A stretch of DNA of 64,000 bases, from the NCBI RefSeq assembly GCF_949987515.2, contig NC_082684.1, forward strand, positions 45,164,006-45,228,005, given 5' to 3'. Position numbers and translations under genes: made by a program. Below are positions 21,181 through 31,060 of the stretch, one piece after another. The notes beneath the pieces were generated by a model. The model searched no databases. It was not told the DNA's origin and saw only the letters and a program-made list of their open reading frames with translations. How positions within the stretch are numbered: the first letter of the stretch is position 1; the number at the start of each line of letters is the position of its first letter. Source of the DNA: Delphinus delphis (taxonomy: Eukaryota; Chordata; Mammalia; Artiodactyla; Delphinidae).

Positions 21181-23522
21181 ATTACTTCAATAGAAGCAAG
21201 ATAATAACCTCAACTACTTCCTTCTTTTCATTCGTATCTCATGCCAGTAGGACGTAATAACTAATCACTGTAACTAGTCTAATCATATGCTCACTGTCCT
21301 GTCACTGGTTCTTTAGGAGTTGCAAATGACTGTCTCCTAAGGCTGCCCACACGTTTCATGTCCAGGTTGACCTCTGACCTAGTACGACAATATTAACCTA
21401 AACTGCTGCATTCTGCAACACTTCACTGGACCAATATCAGCCTGGGCTTCACATCTCCAGAAACATGCTACCTTTGCACTGTTAATATGCAGTTTCTCTC
21501 AGGTCTTAGGGCTTTCAAAATTGGATATGGTCAATTTCATTGCTAGTGGTCTGCAGAGTCCATTTTAAAATAATTAATCTTTGTAAACTCAAAGGTACAT
21601 CCATCAGCAAAGGTTCTTGCAGAGTTTTCATTGTGCTGGGCTACATAGTGGATGGATGTGCAAGCAAAATCCTTCTCAGAGCAATAAAACCAAAACAACA
21701 TAATTAACCAAGAAATAGTTACTTGCTGCAAGTGGTACAAGACTCTTGCATTCTTACTGGATTTTTCATTTTTAATGTTGCTGAAAATGAGTTGCTGGAC
21801 ATTATCAGGAGCTCTCAGCTAATGAGAATTATGCATGAAAGCTCCAAGAAAAGCCAGAAAGAGACTAGGTGACACAAGAATAATCAAAACTATATACATA
21901 CACACATAATGGGATTGGATACTTCTCTGCTCAGTCTTTTAGGAAAAGGGAGGAAAAATGAAAAACATCATGCTGTATAGTAGAAATGAACAAAACATTA
22001 TAAATCAACTATAAAGATCAGTGCCTTTGCTTTACTCAGTTATTTTTTGGAATCCATACATGGGATCTGAGAAAAGTTGCACGCTGTTGTTTTGTGTGTG
22101 TTTGTTTTCCTGTTTATTTACTTTTTTCTGTTTTTTAATCCCAGATAACTGTGATTAAACGGGAAAAGGTGAGCAATTGCTGCCTGACTAAAAAATAAAT
22201 GAACACATACACACAGGAACAAGAGGAAATGAGTTCCCATGTCAGAAACCACTGTAGGAATAGGGAGGGTCTCCCGACATTTTCTCTAAGAAAAGTCAGT
22301 TCCCAATAAATCGGCTTTTGGAGGCATGGCTCCTGTACAGCAGTAAAAGATGAACAGAGGCAGATGGAATACAGGGAAGCTATTGGACGCTGCAGGGCTA
22401 AGTGTATATCTCCTTTTCTAAAATATTTTCCACAGATTTAGGTTTTGAGGGAGAATCAGCTTAACAAAGAAAATGGAGACCTCTCCTCAAATCGGTGGGC
22501 TTTTTAACCAGCCCCAAGACAAAAACATCATGGAGGAACATCCCCTGTACATTAAAACAAAAAAATAGTTGCAACGACGAGAATAAAAATCTTCGTAGTT
22601 CGTTTTCCAGTGAAAGACCAAATAGGGGTTCCCTGCGAAAGAAAAGCATTTGTGTCAAATTTGTTCATCATTATTTTCAGAGCAGATGGGGCCAGAGTCA
22701 GCTCAAGATTCTCACAGGCAGACACCAGCCAAATTTGCCACTAATTAGCAATGCCCCACACTGTTACACGGCCTGCTCCTTCCATTTGCAGGCCATAGCC
22801 TCCGTGACCCTCAATGCACCACCTGAGACCAGGACTCCCCCATCACTGCCCAGCACTCGTCCTGCCTTGGCCACCCTATCAGCTGCTGTGAATGCGCAGG
22901 GTAAAAAAGGAAGGCAGAGGAGGCTTTCGTTTTTACTTACTTTCCGTTTTAACTCTTTCCCCCAAATTCCAATTACTCAAAGCTCATTGGCCAAGGAAAT
23001 AAAAGTTTGTTTTATCTCACCACCTATTTTCCCTACTTAATATTACTGAAGTATCTGTCTCACAAAAAGGAAAGGGGAAGGATATTTTTCTCTTAAAATA
23101 AGGGCAAGGGGAATCTTATTTTTTTTCTGTGTCCACAGGATAATTTTCAAGAGTGCATGTATGCATTTGTAATTTCTTTTACATCATTTGGGGGAGAGGA
23201 TATCTGGTCAGCCTGTTAGCCAGGCAAAATGGACTTGTGTGGCCAGCCCCAGCTGCTCGGCACTCCTTCTCCATCAGCTGCAGGCCCTGCCTGATGCTCC
23301 CCAGGCACTAGGTCCTTCATCTCAGGAAGGCTCATCTCAGCCACGGCCCTTCCCTGTGTCCCCAGGATATGACTGGCTCTCGCCAAGTCCATGAAGACAA
23401 AGCTGTATGTTTTTAAAACCCCCTTTCAGATGGACCACCATCAAGAGAAACATTTCAGCAAATCCAGAAGTAGCACAAAGAGGTAGCTGTTCTGGTCAGA
23501 GAGAAAATTCAGTTCTTTAGAT
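21181..23522. other. Largely unassigned sequence
   Basis: At 21968-22012 'gctgtatagtagaaatgaac' and 'cattataaatcaactata' look like a ~45-base diverged L1 3' end in sense. A 181-codon plus-strand frame at 22495-23040 is the longest non-repeat frame in this part. It has a basic N-terminal half and a Pro/Ser/Thr-rich middle ('ETRTPPSLPSTRPALATLSA'), with no domain I know. Confidence 0.45.
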
Positions 23523-23564
23523 TGTGTGTGTGTGTGTGTGTGTATGTGTGTGTGTGTGTGTATG
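23523..23564. repeat. (TG)n microsatellite
   Basis: An alternating TG tract with one 'ta' interruption near its middle, about 42 bases long. It is likely to be length-polymorphic. Confidence 0.95.
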
Positions 23565-23924
23565 ATGATTGGGAAATTTTTACACTTATACTTTATCTTC
23601 ACAGCAGTGTCCAATACTTTTTAGAAGTTTTTTTCTGCAACAGTATATTCAAAGTAAAAGTAAACAACTGTTGTATTCCACTAGGGTAATCCTAGAACAA
23701 GCCTTATGTTACCTCCTAAATTAAAATCCCACACTACATCTAACGGCTCTTGGGATTAAAACCTTGGATTTCTAATATTTTATATTTTAAAGAAGAACAG
23801 ATTGGTTATCTTCATCTCTGAAAACATGGAGGCAAGTATCTTCCAATGTTATTATAGTTTTTTGCTGTCTTTACAGTTTTCAACTCATAAGAGCAAAAGG
23901 AAATATTTAAGATAAATTGAGTAA

Positions 23925-24140
23925 TAATAGTTAACATTTAGTGAGCATTTGAGCCTGAAACTATGCTAAAATCTTTATGCCCACTACCTTATTTAATTCT
24001 CAAGACAATGCTGTGTTAGATACTCGTATTATCCTCATGTTAGAGACGATAAAACTGGAGATCAGAGACTTAGTAACTTGCCTAAAGTCACACAGCTTAG
24101 GTAGATCTATCTGATCCCAGCCTCTGAACACTCAGCCACA
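23925..24140 (-). mobile_element. MIR SINE, antisense
   Basis: 'gttaacatttagtgagcatt', 'tattatcctcatgttagaga', 'agtaacttgcctaaagtcac', 'acagcttaggtagatct' and 'tgatcccagcctctgaacac' follow the antisense MIR order from the 3' end to the head. Confidence 0.85.
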
Positions 24141-24804
24141 ACACTCACCCGCCTGTCTTTGACAAATGGCGAATGACTGTACCCCTGGAACTTTCCAAGG
24201 AAAAGCTTGCTTTGGATGTGTTTGCCAGTCCCATTATAAATAAATAAAGGGTTACACTGGCATGCTTCAGCCAATCGCTTCCCACGGGTCTTGTATACAG
24301 GAATAGAGACATGGCCAGAGACAAGTCTCTTATGGAGAACAGCTGGTTCTCGCTGTTGAAAACATTGGAGTTAGCTGGAGCAGCTGCTTTTGAGACTTCT
24401 TCGTTAGTCAAATTTTCCTGTGGTGGTTCTGGTGATCAATGTGCTGGGATAAAATTTAGCAATCTCACGAACCAAAAACAACAAAATTTTTAGGCAGGCC
24501 AACAGTTTGCAAGGAAAATAATGTGAACTTCCTACCTTAGGATTTTTCATTCTTTTCTATTCTTTGATCTTCACACGAGGGATGGTGCAGTGTCATATTA
24601 AATCAAGAGTCATCACAATGAAGGGAGGAAAAAGACAAAGGTTTTTTTTTGACAGTACAGACTTTGATTTCTATTTCCAATAAAAATTATGTGAGAAAGA
24701 CCCTGATTTGGCTAACAAGACCTCACTTACTTATTTTAACAGATGTGGGTTCCCCGCTCCCGAATCTTTAAAACAACTATTTTACTGTTCTCTCCTCAAT
24801 GTTC
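24141..24804. other. Unassigned sequence
   Basis: No recognised repeat or exon. An 88-codon minus-strand frame at 24145-24411 has no nameable domain. Confidence 0.45.
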
Positions 24805-24822
24805 AGAAAAATTAAGTTCCTG

Positions 24823-25028
24823 GGCTTCCCTGGTGGCGCAGTGGTTGAGAGTCTGCCTGCCGATACAGGGGACATGGGTTCGTGCCCCGGTCCGGGAAGA
24901 TCCCACATGCTGCGGAGCGGCTGGGCCCGTGGTCACTGAGCCTGCGCGTCCGGAGCCTGTGCTCCGCAACGAGAGAGGCCACAACAGTGAGAGGCCCGGG
25001 TACCGCAAAAAAAAAAAAAAGAAAAAAA
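24823..25028 (+). mobile_element. Young CHR-type SINE with perfect 18-base duplication
   Basis: A complete sense copy from 'ggcttccctggtggcgcag' to 'cccgggtaccgc' plus an A-rich tail with one G. The duplication 'agaaaaattaagttcctg' is identical on both sides (24805-24822 and 25029-25046). Near-consensus sequence, retained CpGs and the perfect duplication mark this as one of the most recent insertions in the window. Confidence 0.97.
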
Positions 25029-25046
25029 AGAAAAATTAAGTTCCTG

Positions 25047-26699
25047 AAATGAATAAAGGTCAGCCACCAACATAGACTCAGAAATCTCTTTCCTATCTCC
25101 CTTTAGGCAGTGAAAATTTTTCTTCTTTATTGAAATGTGCTCAGTAGAGGTATAAACAAATTGTAAGAGATCATTTATTTAACTGTCTGACAGCTTAACC
25201 AAATCTCCTTGTAGCAGGGCTTCCATTATAAGATTCCATTCTCATATGCCACAGAGGGAAATTCATATTCATAGGAGAGTGGAATCTCATGTGAAAACCT
25301 GTCACGTTGATGGTACATCCTCCGCAGTTAAACTGTTTACAGGGTTTGTAGCGGCTCAGCTACATTACCATATTCATGCTGAGTATCAACTGTCTCCTTC
25401 ATCTTGGGAATCTTAGAGCTGAATAAAATAATAGAGCTGAGCCTTTATGCAAATACTACCCGTGACTATGGACCACTTAGCGGAGATGCCTTTTCTTGCC
25501 ATAAGGAGCATTAGTATTGGAAACCCTGCTTGCAGCCAAGAACTCCGGAGTCATCCTGTCATGAACTATTAATTCAGGGATCAGTCTTCTCGTTGGCAGC
25601 TAACTACCAAATCCACAAAGTTGTGTTTAATTTGCTCTAGGAAGATAGACTGAGTTCTCCCCCTTGAACTGTGCAAGAGGGATGCCGGAGCCCCGGAAAA
25701 CATCCACACCGAAACTTGTGAACGATACAGCACTTTTATGGCTGTTAGTGGCTTGGCCTATCTGTTCCAGGCAGCTTTACCTGAAAGCGAGGACAAGATA
25801 AACACAGCCGACTGCACAGGTTCTTGAAGGAGACTTGGTTCTACTCGGCAAACTCAGAGCTTTCTATTAACAAAAGTTAACATGATCTCCCTACAGCCTG
25901 CTCGTTGGCTCAGGAAAAGGATGTGCTGCTCTCTTGGCAACTGGAGAGAGGGTACAGCAGCAATGGCAAGACGTGATGCCTATATTTTTCTTAGGAAATG
26001 TCTACACATGGCCTGCCTCCTCAGCAATGACCCTCTGTTCCTGGGTCAATGGGCCAGTTTTGGTTGGGGGATCTACTTCTACTCTCTTCTGGTCCAGAAG
26101 GACGAAACAGAGCTCCACTCCTGGCCTTAGGATAGAGCTTACATCCAGGCCTAAATCAATCAACATACTGTTTTTCTCCTGATCACAGAAATTGGTTCAG
26201 GATGTTTATGTGTGAATCACTGGATACTTTCTAATACAGGATGTACAAAGGCTTTGCTATTTCCTGTTGAATTCAAACTTGGAAGGATGAAGACTTGGGA
26301 ACTGCTGGAAGACACTTTATGACTACGTAAGGCTTGAGATTAGACCTGGTATGTCGGAAGATGATGTGAAAAAAGGTTAGTAATCAGTCTATAGTGACAT
26401 CATGTAAGCCTGATCAAGCCACACCTGAAGCTGATACTCCTCAGACTCTCCACTTTTCATTCAAGTTTTTACATGGACTGATTTGAGTTATGTCATCTGT
26501 CACATACAACCAAAATAATCATAACTGATATTGCTTTTAAAAAAATTACTTTCCTTTCAAAGAACTCAAAGGACAATTATCCAAGTACTTTATGTATTAA
26601 CATAGTCAAATTCGCTCTTCACTAGTTTTCTCTTTTCCTAAAAATATTTTGGGGACAATAACATTCTGAACACAGCTTATCAAACTAATAGGGAATAGT
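25047..26699. other. Repeat-poor unassigned stretch
   Basis: About 1.65 kb with no recognised repeat. Two overlapping plus-strand frames at 25882-26182 (82 codons each, in different phases) are unsupported. Confidence 0.4.
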
Positions 26700-26830
26700 A
26701 ATAATAAAAGCTCTACACGGCCAGAGTGTTTTAGTTTACCAAGTGCTTTCAAAAATATTATCTCATTTGATCCTTATAAGCAAATGATGAACTATAGAGG
26801 ACAAATCTTGTCTTATTTAATAGGAAAAAG
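26700..26830 (-). mobile_element. Possible MIR/L2 fragment, antisense
   Basis: 'aagtgctttcaaaaatatta' and 'tctcatttgatccttataag' match the antisense MIR stretch before its 'gaggtaggt' block, which is degraded here. Confidence 0.45.
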
Positions 26831-27119
26831 GGTTAGATGATATCATGTCCAAGGAGTAGAAATTGACCTTAATGACCATACCTTATGCAGATACCATAGT
26901 TCCCAAAAGCCAAGATACTTACCTAACATCACAAGCTAGCTATTTAATGAATATTTTCAAGAAAAAACTTTTTGAATTTCTTTGTAACTTCAGTTGCTAC
27001 ATCATATTTATTATCCATAAATCTCTCGTATCTGGTTCTTGAAGTCAGCTTCCTTCATAAAAAAAAAAAAAGGAGGCCACATTTCACTCATACAAAAGAA
27101 ACATTCAGTCTAATTCAGT

Positions 27120-27146
27120 TCACATTTCTGAGTCTCAGAAATGTGA
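27120..27146. repeat. 27-base near-perfect palindrome
   Basis: 'tcacatttctgag', one central T, then 'ctcagaaatgtga': two perfect 13-base arms around a single base. No flanking repeat explains it. The centre, 'tgagtctca', is close to an AP-1-type site, but that is only a resemblance. Confidence 0.9.
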
Positions 27147-27604
27147 CTGGGTCACAAACTTGACAGAAGAAATTTTCCCATCCATAACCACAACCAAGAT
27201 CATAACATGGTGCCTTTCCTCACTGCCCCGAGATGTTCTTTCATCGTTTTGATTTTATAAATCATGAAGGAATGATGCCACTCTGCCCAGGAGTCCTTGC
27301 TTGGTAAACGTGACCATCACAATTTTATTCTTAATGTTAGAACCATAAAGCTGGTTCTTCATTGGCAGCAGGAAGCTCTCTGGCTGGAGACCTGGCAACA
27401 GCACACAGCTAAGAAAATGCTATCTCTGATTATCTCACTCTCAGTGACCATGGGCACAGTTTCTACTGGGTGATATCTCTGGTATGAATTTAAATACTCC
27501 AGATCACTAGAATTCTGCCACCTTTTCCCCAAACACCTTTTTAAAAATTGGATGACCATTTCTTTGGCTATTCAAATACATTCAATTAATAAAATCCATT
27601 CATT

Positions 27605-28465
27605 CAAACTTTCAACAGATACCATGTGCCAGGCACTGTCCTAATTGCTGGGATAACGTGGTGAAAAAAACAGAGAAATCTCTGCTCCTGTGGGACATAC
27701 AATTTTGGGAGTCATCAGCACAGAGATGGTACTTAAAGCTATAAAACCGGAAACATTTACCAAGAGAGTAAATGTAATTAAAAAGTGCTGAGTTCTGGGG
27801 AAGTCCAATATTTAGTTTGGAGAGATGAAGAAGACCCTGACCAGTAAGGTAGGAGGAACACCCGGAGAATCTGGAAGCCAGGAGAAGAAAGTGTTTCCGG
27901 GAGGAAAGGGGCATTGCCTTGGTCAAAGGCTGCTTGTAGGTCAATCAAGATGAGGTCTGAGAGGTTACATTAGATTTAGCAATCCTGTAGCTAATTGGTG
28001 GCCTTGAGCAATGTCAGGGGAGGGATGGGGCTCAAACCTGCCTTGAGTGGGTTTAGGCGAGAGGGAGAGAGAAGCAACTGGAGTTTGCAAGAACAGATAC
28101 CAGTCTCCAGGGTCTTTTCTCTAAAGGGATGGAGAAAAATAGTATATAACTAGAAGAGGAAGTGGGTTATTTTTTTAAGATGGCCGGCTTAATAGCATGT
28201 TTGTATGTTGGAGGGAATGATTCTGTAGAGAGGGGAGACTTGAAGGTGCAGGGGATGGGGGGGAATTGCTGGAGAAAACATCCTTAGGTAGGGCTGAGGG
28301 GACGGGATAGTGCCCAGATGGAGACACAGGCCACAGGCAGGAGCAAGGCCACGTCATGACAGCCACAGGAGAGAAGGAGGTGGGTTGGTAGGTGTAAGGT
28401 TGTGCCTTGGGACAGGTCTCTGATCGCTTCCATTTTCTTGCCGAAATAGTGCGCGCTTCTAGCAA
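27605..28465 (-). pseudogene. L2 LINE ORF2 (reverse transcriptase) relic, antisense
   Basis: On the minus strand this is an ~860-base piece of L2 ORF2. The frame at 27612-27944 contains 'FKYHLCADDSQ' (codons at 27711-27722 encode CADD), where the reverse transcriptase active site of L2 reads YADD. The upstream parts 'GFQDT..SWFSSYLTG'-like and 'LSAAFD'-like are recognisable but mutated ('SRFSGCSSYLTGQ'). The fossil extends to about 28465 as further ORF2 sequence, and the L2 3' end is not attached. It is inactive because of indels and stops. The family assignment rests on the order of several short matches. Confidence 0.8.
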
Positions 28466-29109
28466 AGAGGTTACTTCTCAACATTTTTGTGAAGCTAAGG
28501 AGTGTTGAGAATTTTGTGGCTGGGAAACCTGACAAGGGTTGTGCTGCTATTCTCAGTTTTGTGCCTAACTTATCACACTCTGAAGAAGAGGGCTCCACTA
28601 TCCTAAGTCTAGGCCTGTCTTTCTGGAAACACATGCCTGACAAGCAGATCAGATGGTTCCGAGGAAGTCTCACACACCTGATTCTGTCCCTCCCGGGAGC
28701 GGGGCCGGGGGGTGGGGAAGAGACACGAAACCTTGATTTTCTGAGGACCTGCCTCTTCTCTTCTCCGCGGCTCCCCCGCTCTGCCAAATCTCTTTGCAGA
28801 TGTTTAGGGGAGCATGCTCTGGAGACGGCAGTGGCGATAGTGGAGCAAGAGGAGACCCCAGGGGAATTCCAGCCAGGTGCCTGCACCTTCGCAGTTTTCC
28901 TAGGTTTTCACTGGACCTGATCATTTCTTTCTCTGCTTAGCAAAAATAAAATATTTTCTTCCGTTTAAAAAAGAGAGCTGCTTAAATCTCTGAGAGAGAG
29001 GACTCCATAGAACTATGATGGATGTAATAAATACACCCTTTTCCACAACTTAGAATTTGAGATTTTCCAGGCAGGTAGGGAAAGGAGCAGAAACAGGATG
29101 GGGGACCTT
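28466..29109. other. Unassigned GC-richer stretch with overlapping open frames
   Basis: A 143-codon plus-strand frame (28489-28920) and a 200-codon minus-strand frame (28284-28886) overlap in a locally GC-rich patch (28690-28790). The minus frame runs partly into the L2 relic, which argues that it is fortuitous. A poly(A)-like 'aataaa' lies just after the plus-strand stop, at about 28946. I recognise no protein domain. It could be part of a decayed L2 or a retrocopy. Confidence 0.35.
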
Positions 29110-29275
29110 ATCCCATCCTGACAGCTCTGGGTGGTAGGTGTTCTTATCTCCACCGTATAGATGGGTTTCAGAGAGAGTACGTAACTTGCCCAAGGCCACG
29201 CACTGGTTAAGTAGAGGACTCAGACTTGAACCCTGGGTTCTCAGAGCTCAGGGCCATGCTCTTCTCACTATACTT
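29110..29275 (-). mobile_element. MIR SINE, antisense
   Basis: 'ggtaggtgttcttatctcca', 'acgtaacttgcccaaggcca', 'cttgaaccctgggttctcag' and 'gctcttctcactatactttg' give the antisense core and head. Confidence 0.8.
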
Positions 29276-30078
29276 TGCTCTACAGTCCGTTAGGAAAGGA
29301 ATATGCTGTGTCGGTACGTGAGAAAGGATTTCCCTGCTCTGTCCCTGCGCTGGCTCTCCAGGCAATTCAGAAACTCCTACTTCAAACCTCCGTTCTGTGT
29401 GATTTATGCTACAAAGGACCTTTTGTTACACCACCAGCATTCAGAACCTCGCTTTCTGCCAAGGTGACTTTTAATTTATCAGAGGTCCCTCTGGTATATA
29501 GGTGCCCAAACTATTCGGTTACTGTTTTCCTAGCCAAAAAACCAGTAAGAGCAGAAGTCTAGGCACTCAACTGGAATGGGAATCTGCTTTTTTTTTTCTT
29601 TCTTTCTTTCTTTTTGGTCTTTGGGATTCCTTACTTTCAAAAACAACTTCCATCTTACCCCATGGCGGTGATGTTTGCCTGCTCTGCCTTCTCTGTCCCA
29701 AATAGACTCCTTAGTTATTCCAAGTGGACATTTATGACTTCTTACAGGTCAGCTTTTCCGAGCACACGGTCTACAGCGGCCACTCTATTCTCTATTTGCA
29801 GAGTTCCCGGCCCGTTTCATCAGCACCATCGCGAGATGGAGTCATCCTCGGCCAACTTCCTCAGTTCCCCCACCCTGGACACAAGATCTGCTCAACACTC
29901 ACCCTGTCCTCCTTTCTCTTATCTCGGAGGCAGGAAGCAGTGTCCCTCATGGTTTCCACGATAACCTTTTTCAATGTGTCCTTTATCCCACTTCCTCTCA
30001 TTTCCTTGGGAACCTCCTCTCACATTTTCAAGTTCATATTCAAGCTAATGTCTAAATAGCTCCCATTAAAAAAAACAC
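29276..30078. other. Unassigned sequence
   Basis: It holds a T/CTTT pyrimidine tract at 29588-29613. Several overlapping plus-strand frames of 67-116 codons exist, but none has a recognisable domain. Confidence 0.45.
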
Positions 30079-30085
30079 AAGAGGG

Positions 30086-30194
30086 AAGAGATATGGGGAT
30101 ATATGTATAACTGATTCACTTCGTTATAAAGCAGAAACTAACACACCATTGTAAAGCAATTATACTCCAATAAAGATGTTAAAAAAAAAAAAAA
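30086..30194 (+). mobile_element. Severely 5'-truncated L1 3' end, sense
   Basis: About 97 bases of L1 3' UTR ('aagcagaaactaacacacca', 'caattatactccaataaaga') plus an A14 tail. It is the same 3' UTR type as the L1s at 10.3 and 49.1 kb. Such stubs come from early-terminated reverse transcription. Confidence 0.93.
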
Positions 30195-30389
30195 ACTTCC
30201 TATTTCCCTAAGTTACTGCCCCATTTCTAAAGTTTCATTGCCAAGCTTTTGCGAAGGAATGCTAAATTTGACACCTTTACTTCCTTCTATAGCAACCTGT
30301 CCTGACCCTTCTACTGCAATCTCCCCATCACGACCATTAACGGCGGGCTCTACGTCTCCATTCTGTTCAGCATCTGCAGAGTTAAGAGT

Positions 30390-30500
30390 GTTGGTATCAG
30401 TCAGGCCCGGGTACAAGTCCTAACTCAAGCTTTCATACAATTCCTGGCACATGGTAAAGAGTCCACAAATGTTAGCTGTTATTCACTTCATAATTATTAT
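30390..30500 (+). mobile_element. MIR SINE fragment, sense, internally deleted
   Basis: 'tcaggcccgggtacaagtcc' (head) is followed directly by 'ttcctggcacatggtaaaga' and 'aaatgttagctgttattcac' (3' end). The central core is missing. Confidence 0.65.
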
Positions 30501-30819
30501 TAGCCAACCCTTCTTTTAGAAATTCTTTCATCCCTTAGCTTCCCTGCCACTGAACTCTTGATTCTCCTTCGGTCTCTGATGGTTTTCCCTAAGCCCCCTC
30601 AACGGCCTCTCTTTCTTAAATGTTGGCAGTCTCCAAGCTTCTGCCTTTCACTTTTTCCCTCTCCCATTGTTTTCTTTCCCTCAGAGATCTGACTCTCCCA
30701 CAGCCCTCCCTCTGCCCTGGGTGATGGGTACATCTCCAGCCCCTGGCCCTGTTCTGATTGGCTGAAGGTCTCCCTGCTCCCACCCCCTCTAGTGGAGGCC
30801 CATCCTTAACGCCACTTCC

Positions 30820-31060
30820 TCCATGAAGCCTTCCAGTCTTATCCATCCTTGGTCAGAATTCAGCTTTTCCTTGGGACACCTCTCTTCTATAAAGATTCCC
30901 ATTTCTGCCCTTATTATTATATGTATTATTACTTTGAACTATGGTTGGGTGTGTGTATTTCTAACTCCCTCATTAGACTGTAAGCTCTGTAGGGCAGGCA
31001 CCATATTTTAATCACCCTTTTACCCCCAACCTGCTGAATGTGGGGTATTTCTCATGGTAG
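30820..31060 (+). mobile_element. L2 LINE 3' end, sense
   Basis: 'ttcctccatgaagccttcc', a degraded middle, then 'cctcattagactgtaagctc' and 'tagggcaggcaccatatttt' follow the L2 3' end in order. The terminal 'caataaat' repeats are lost. Sequence at 30501-30819 is pyrimidine-rich and unassigned, possibly more of the same L2. Confidence 0.75.

Noticed and set aside
28690..28790. Possible CpG island
   Set aside because: The patch is GC-rich but only about 100 bases long with few CpGs, too short to call an island or promoter.
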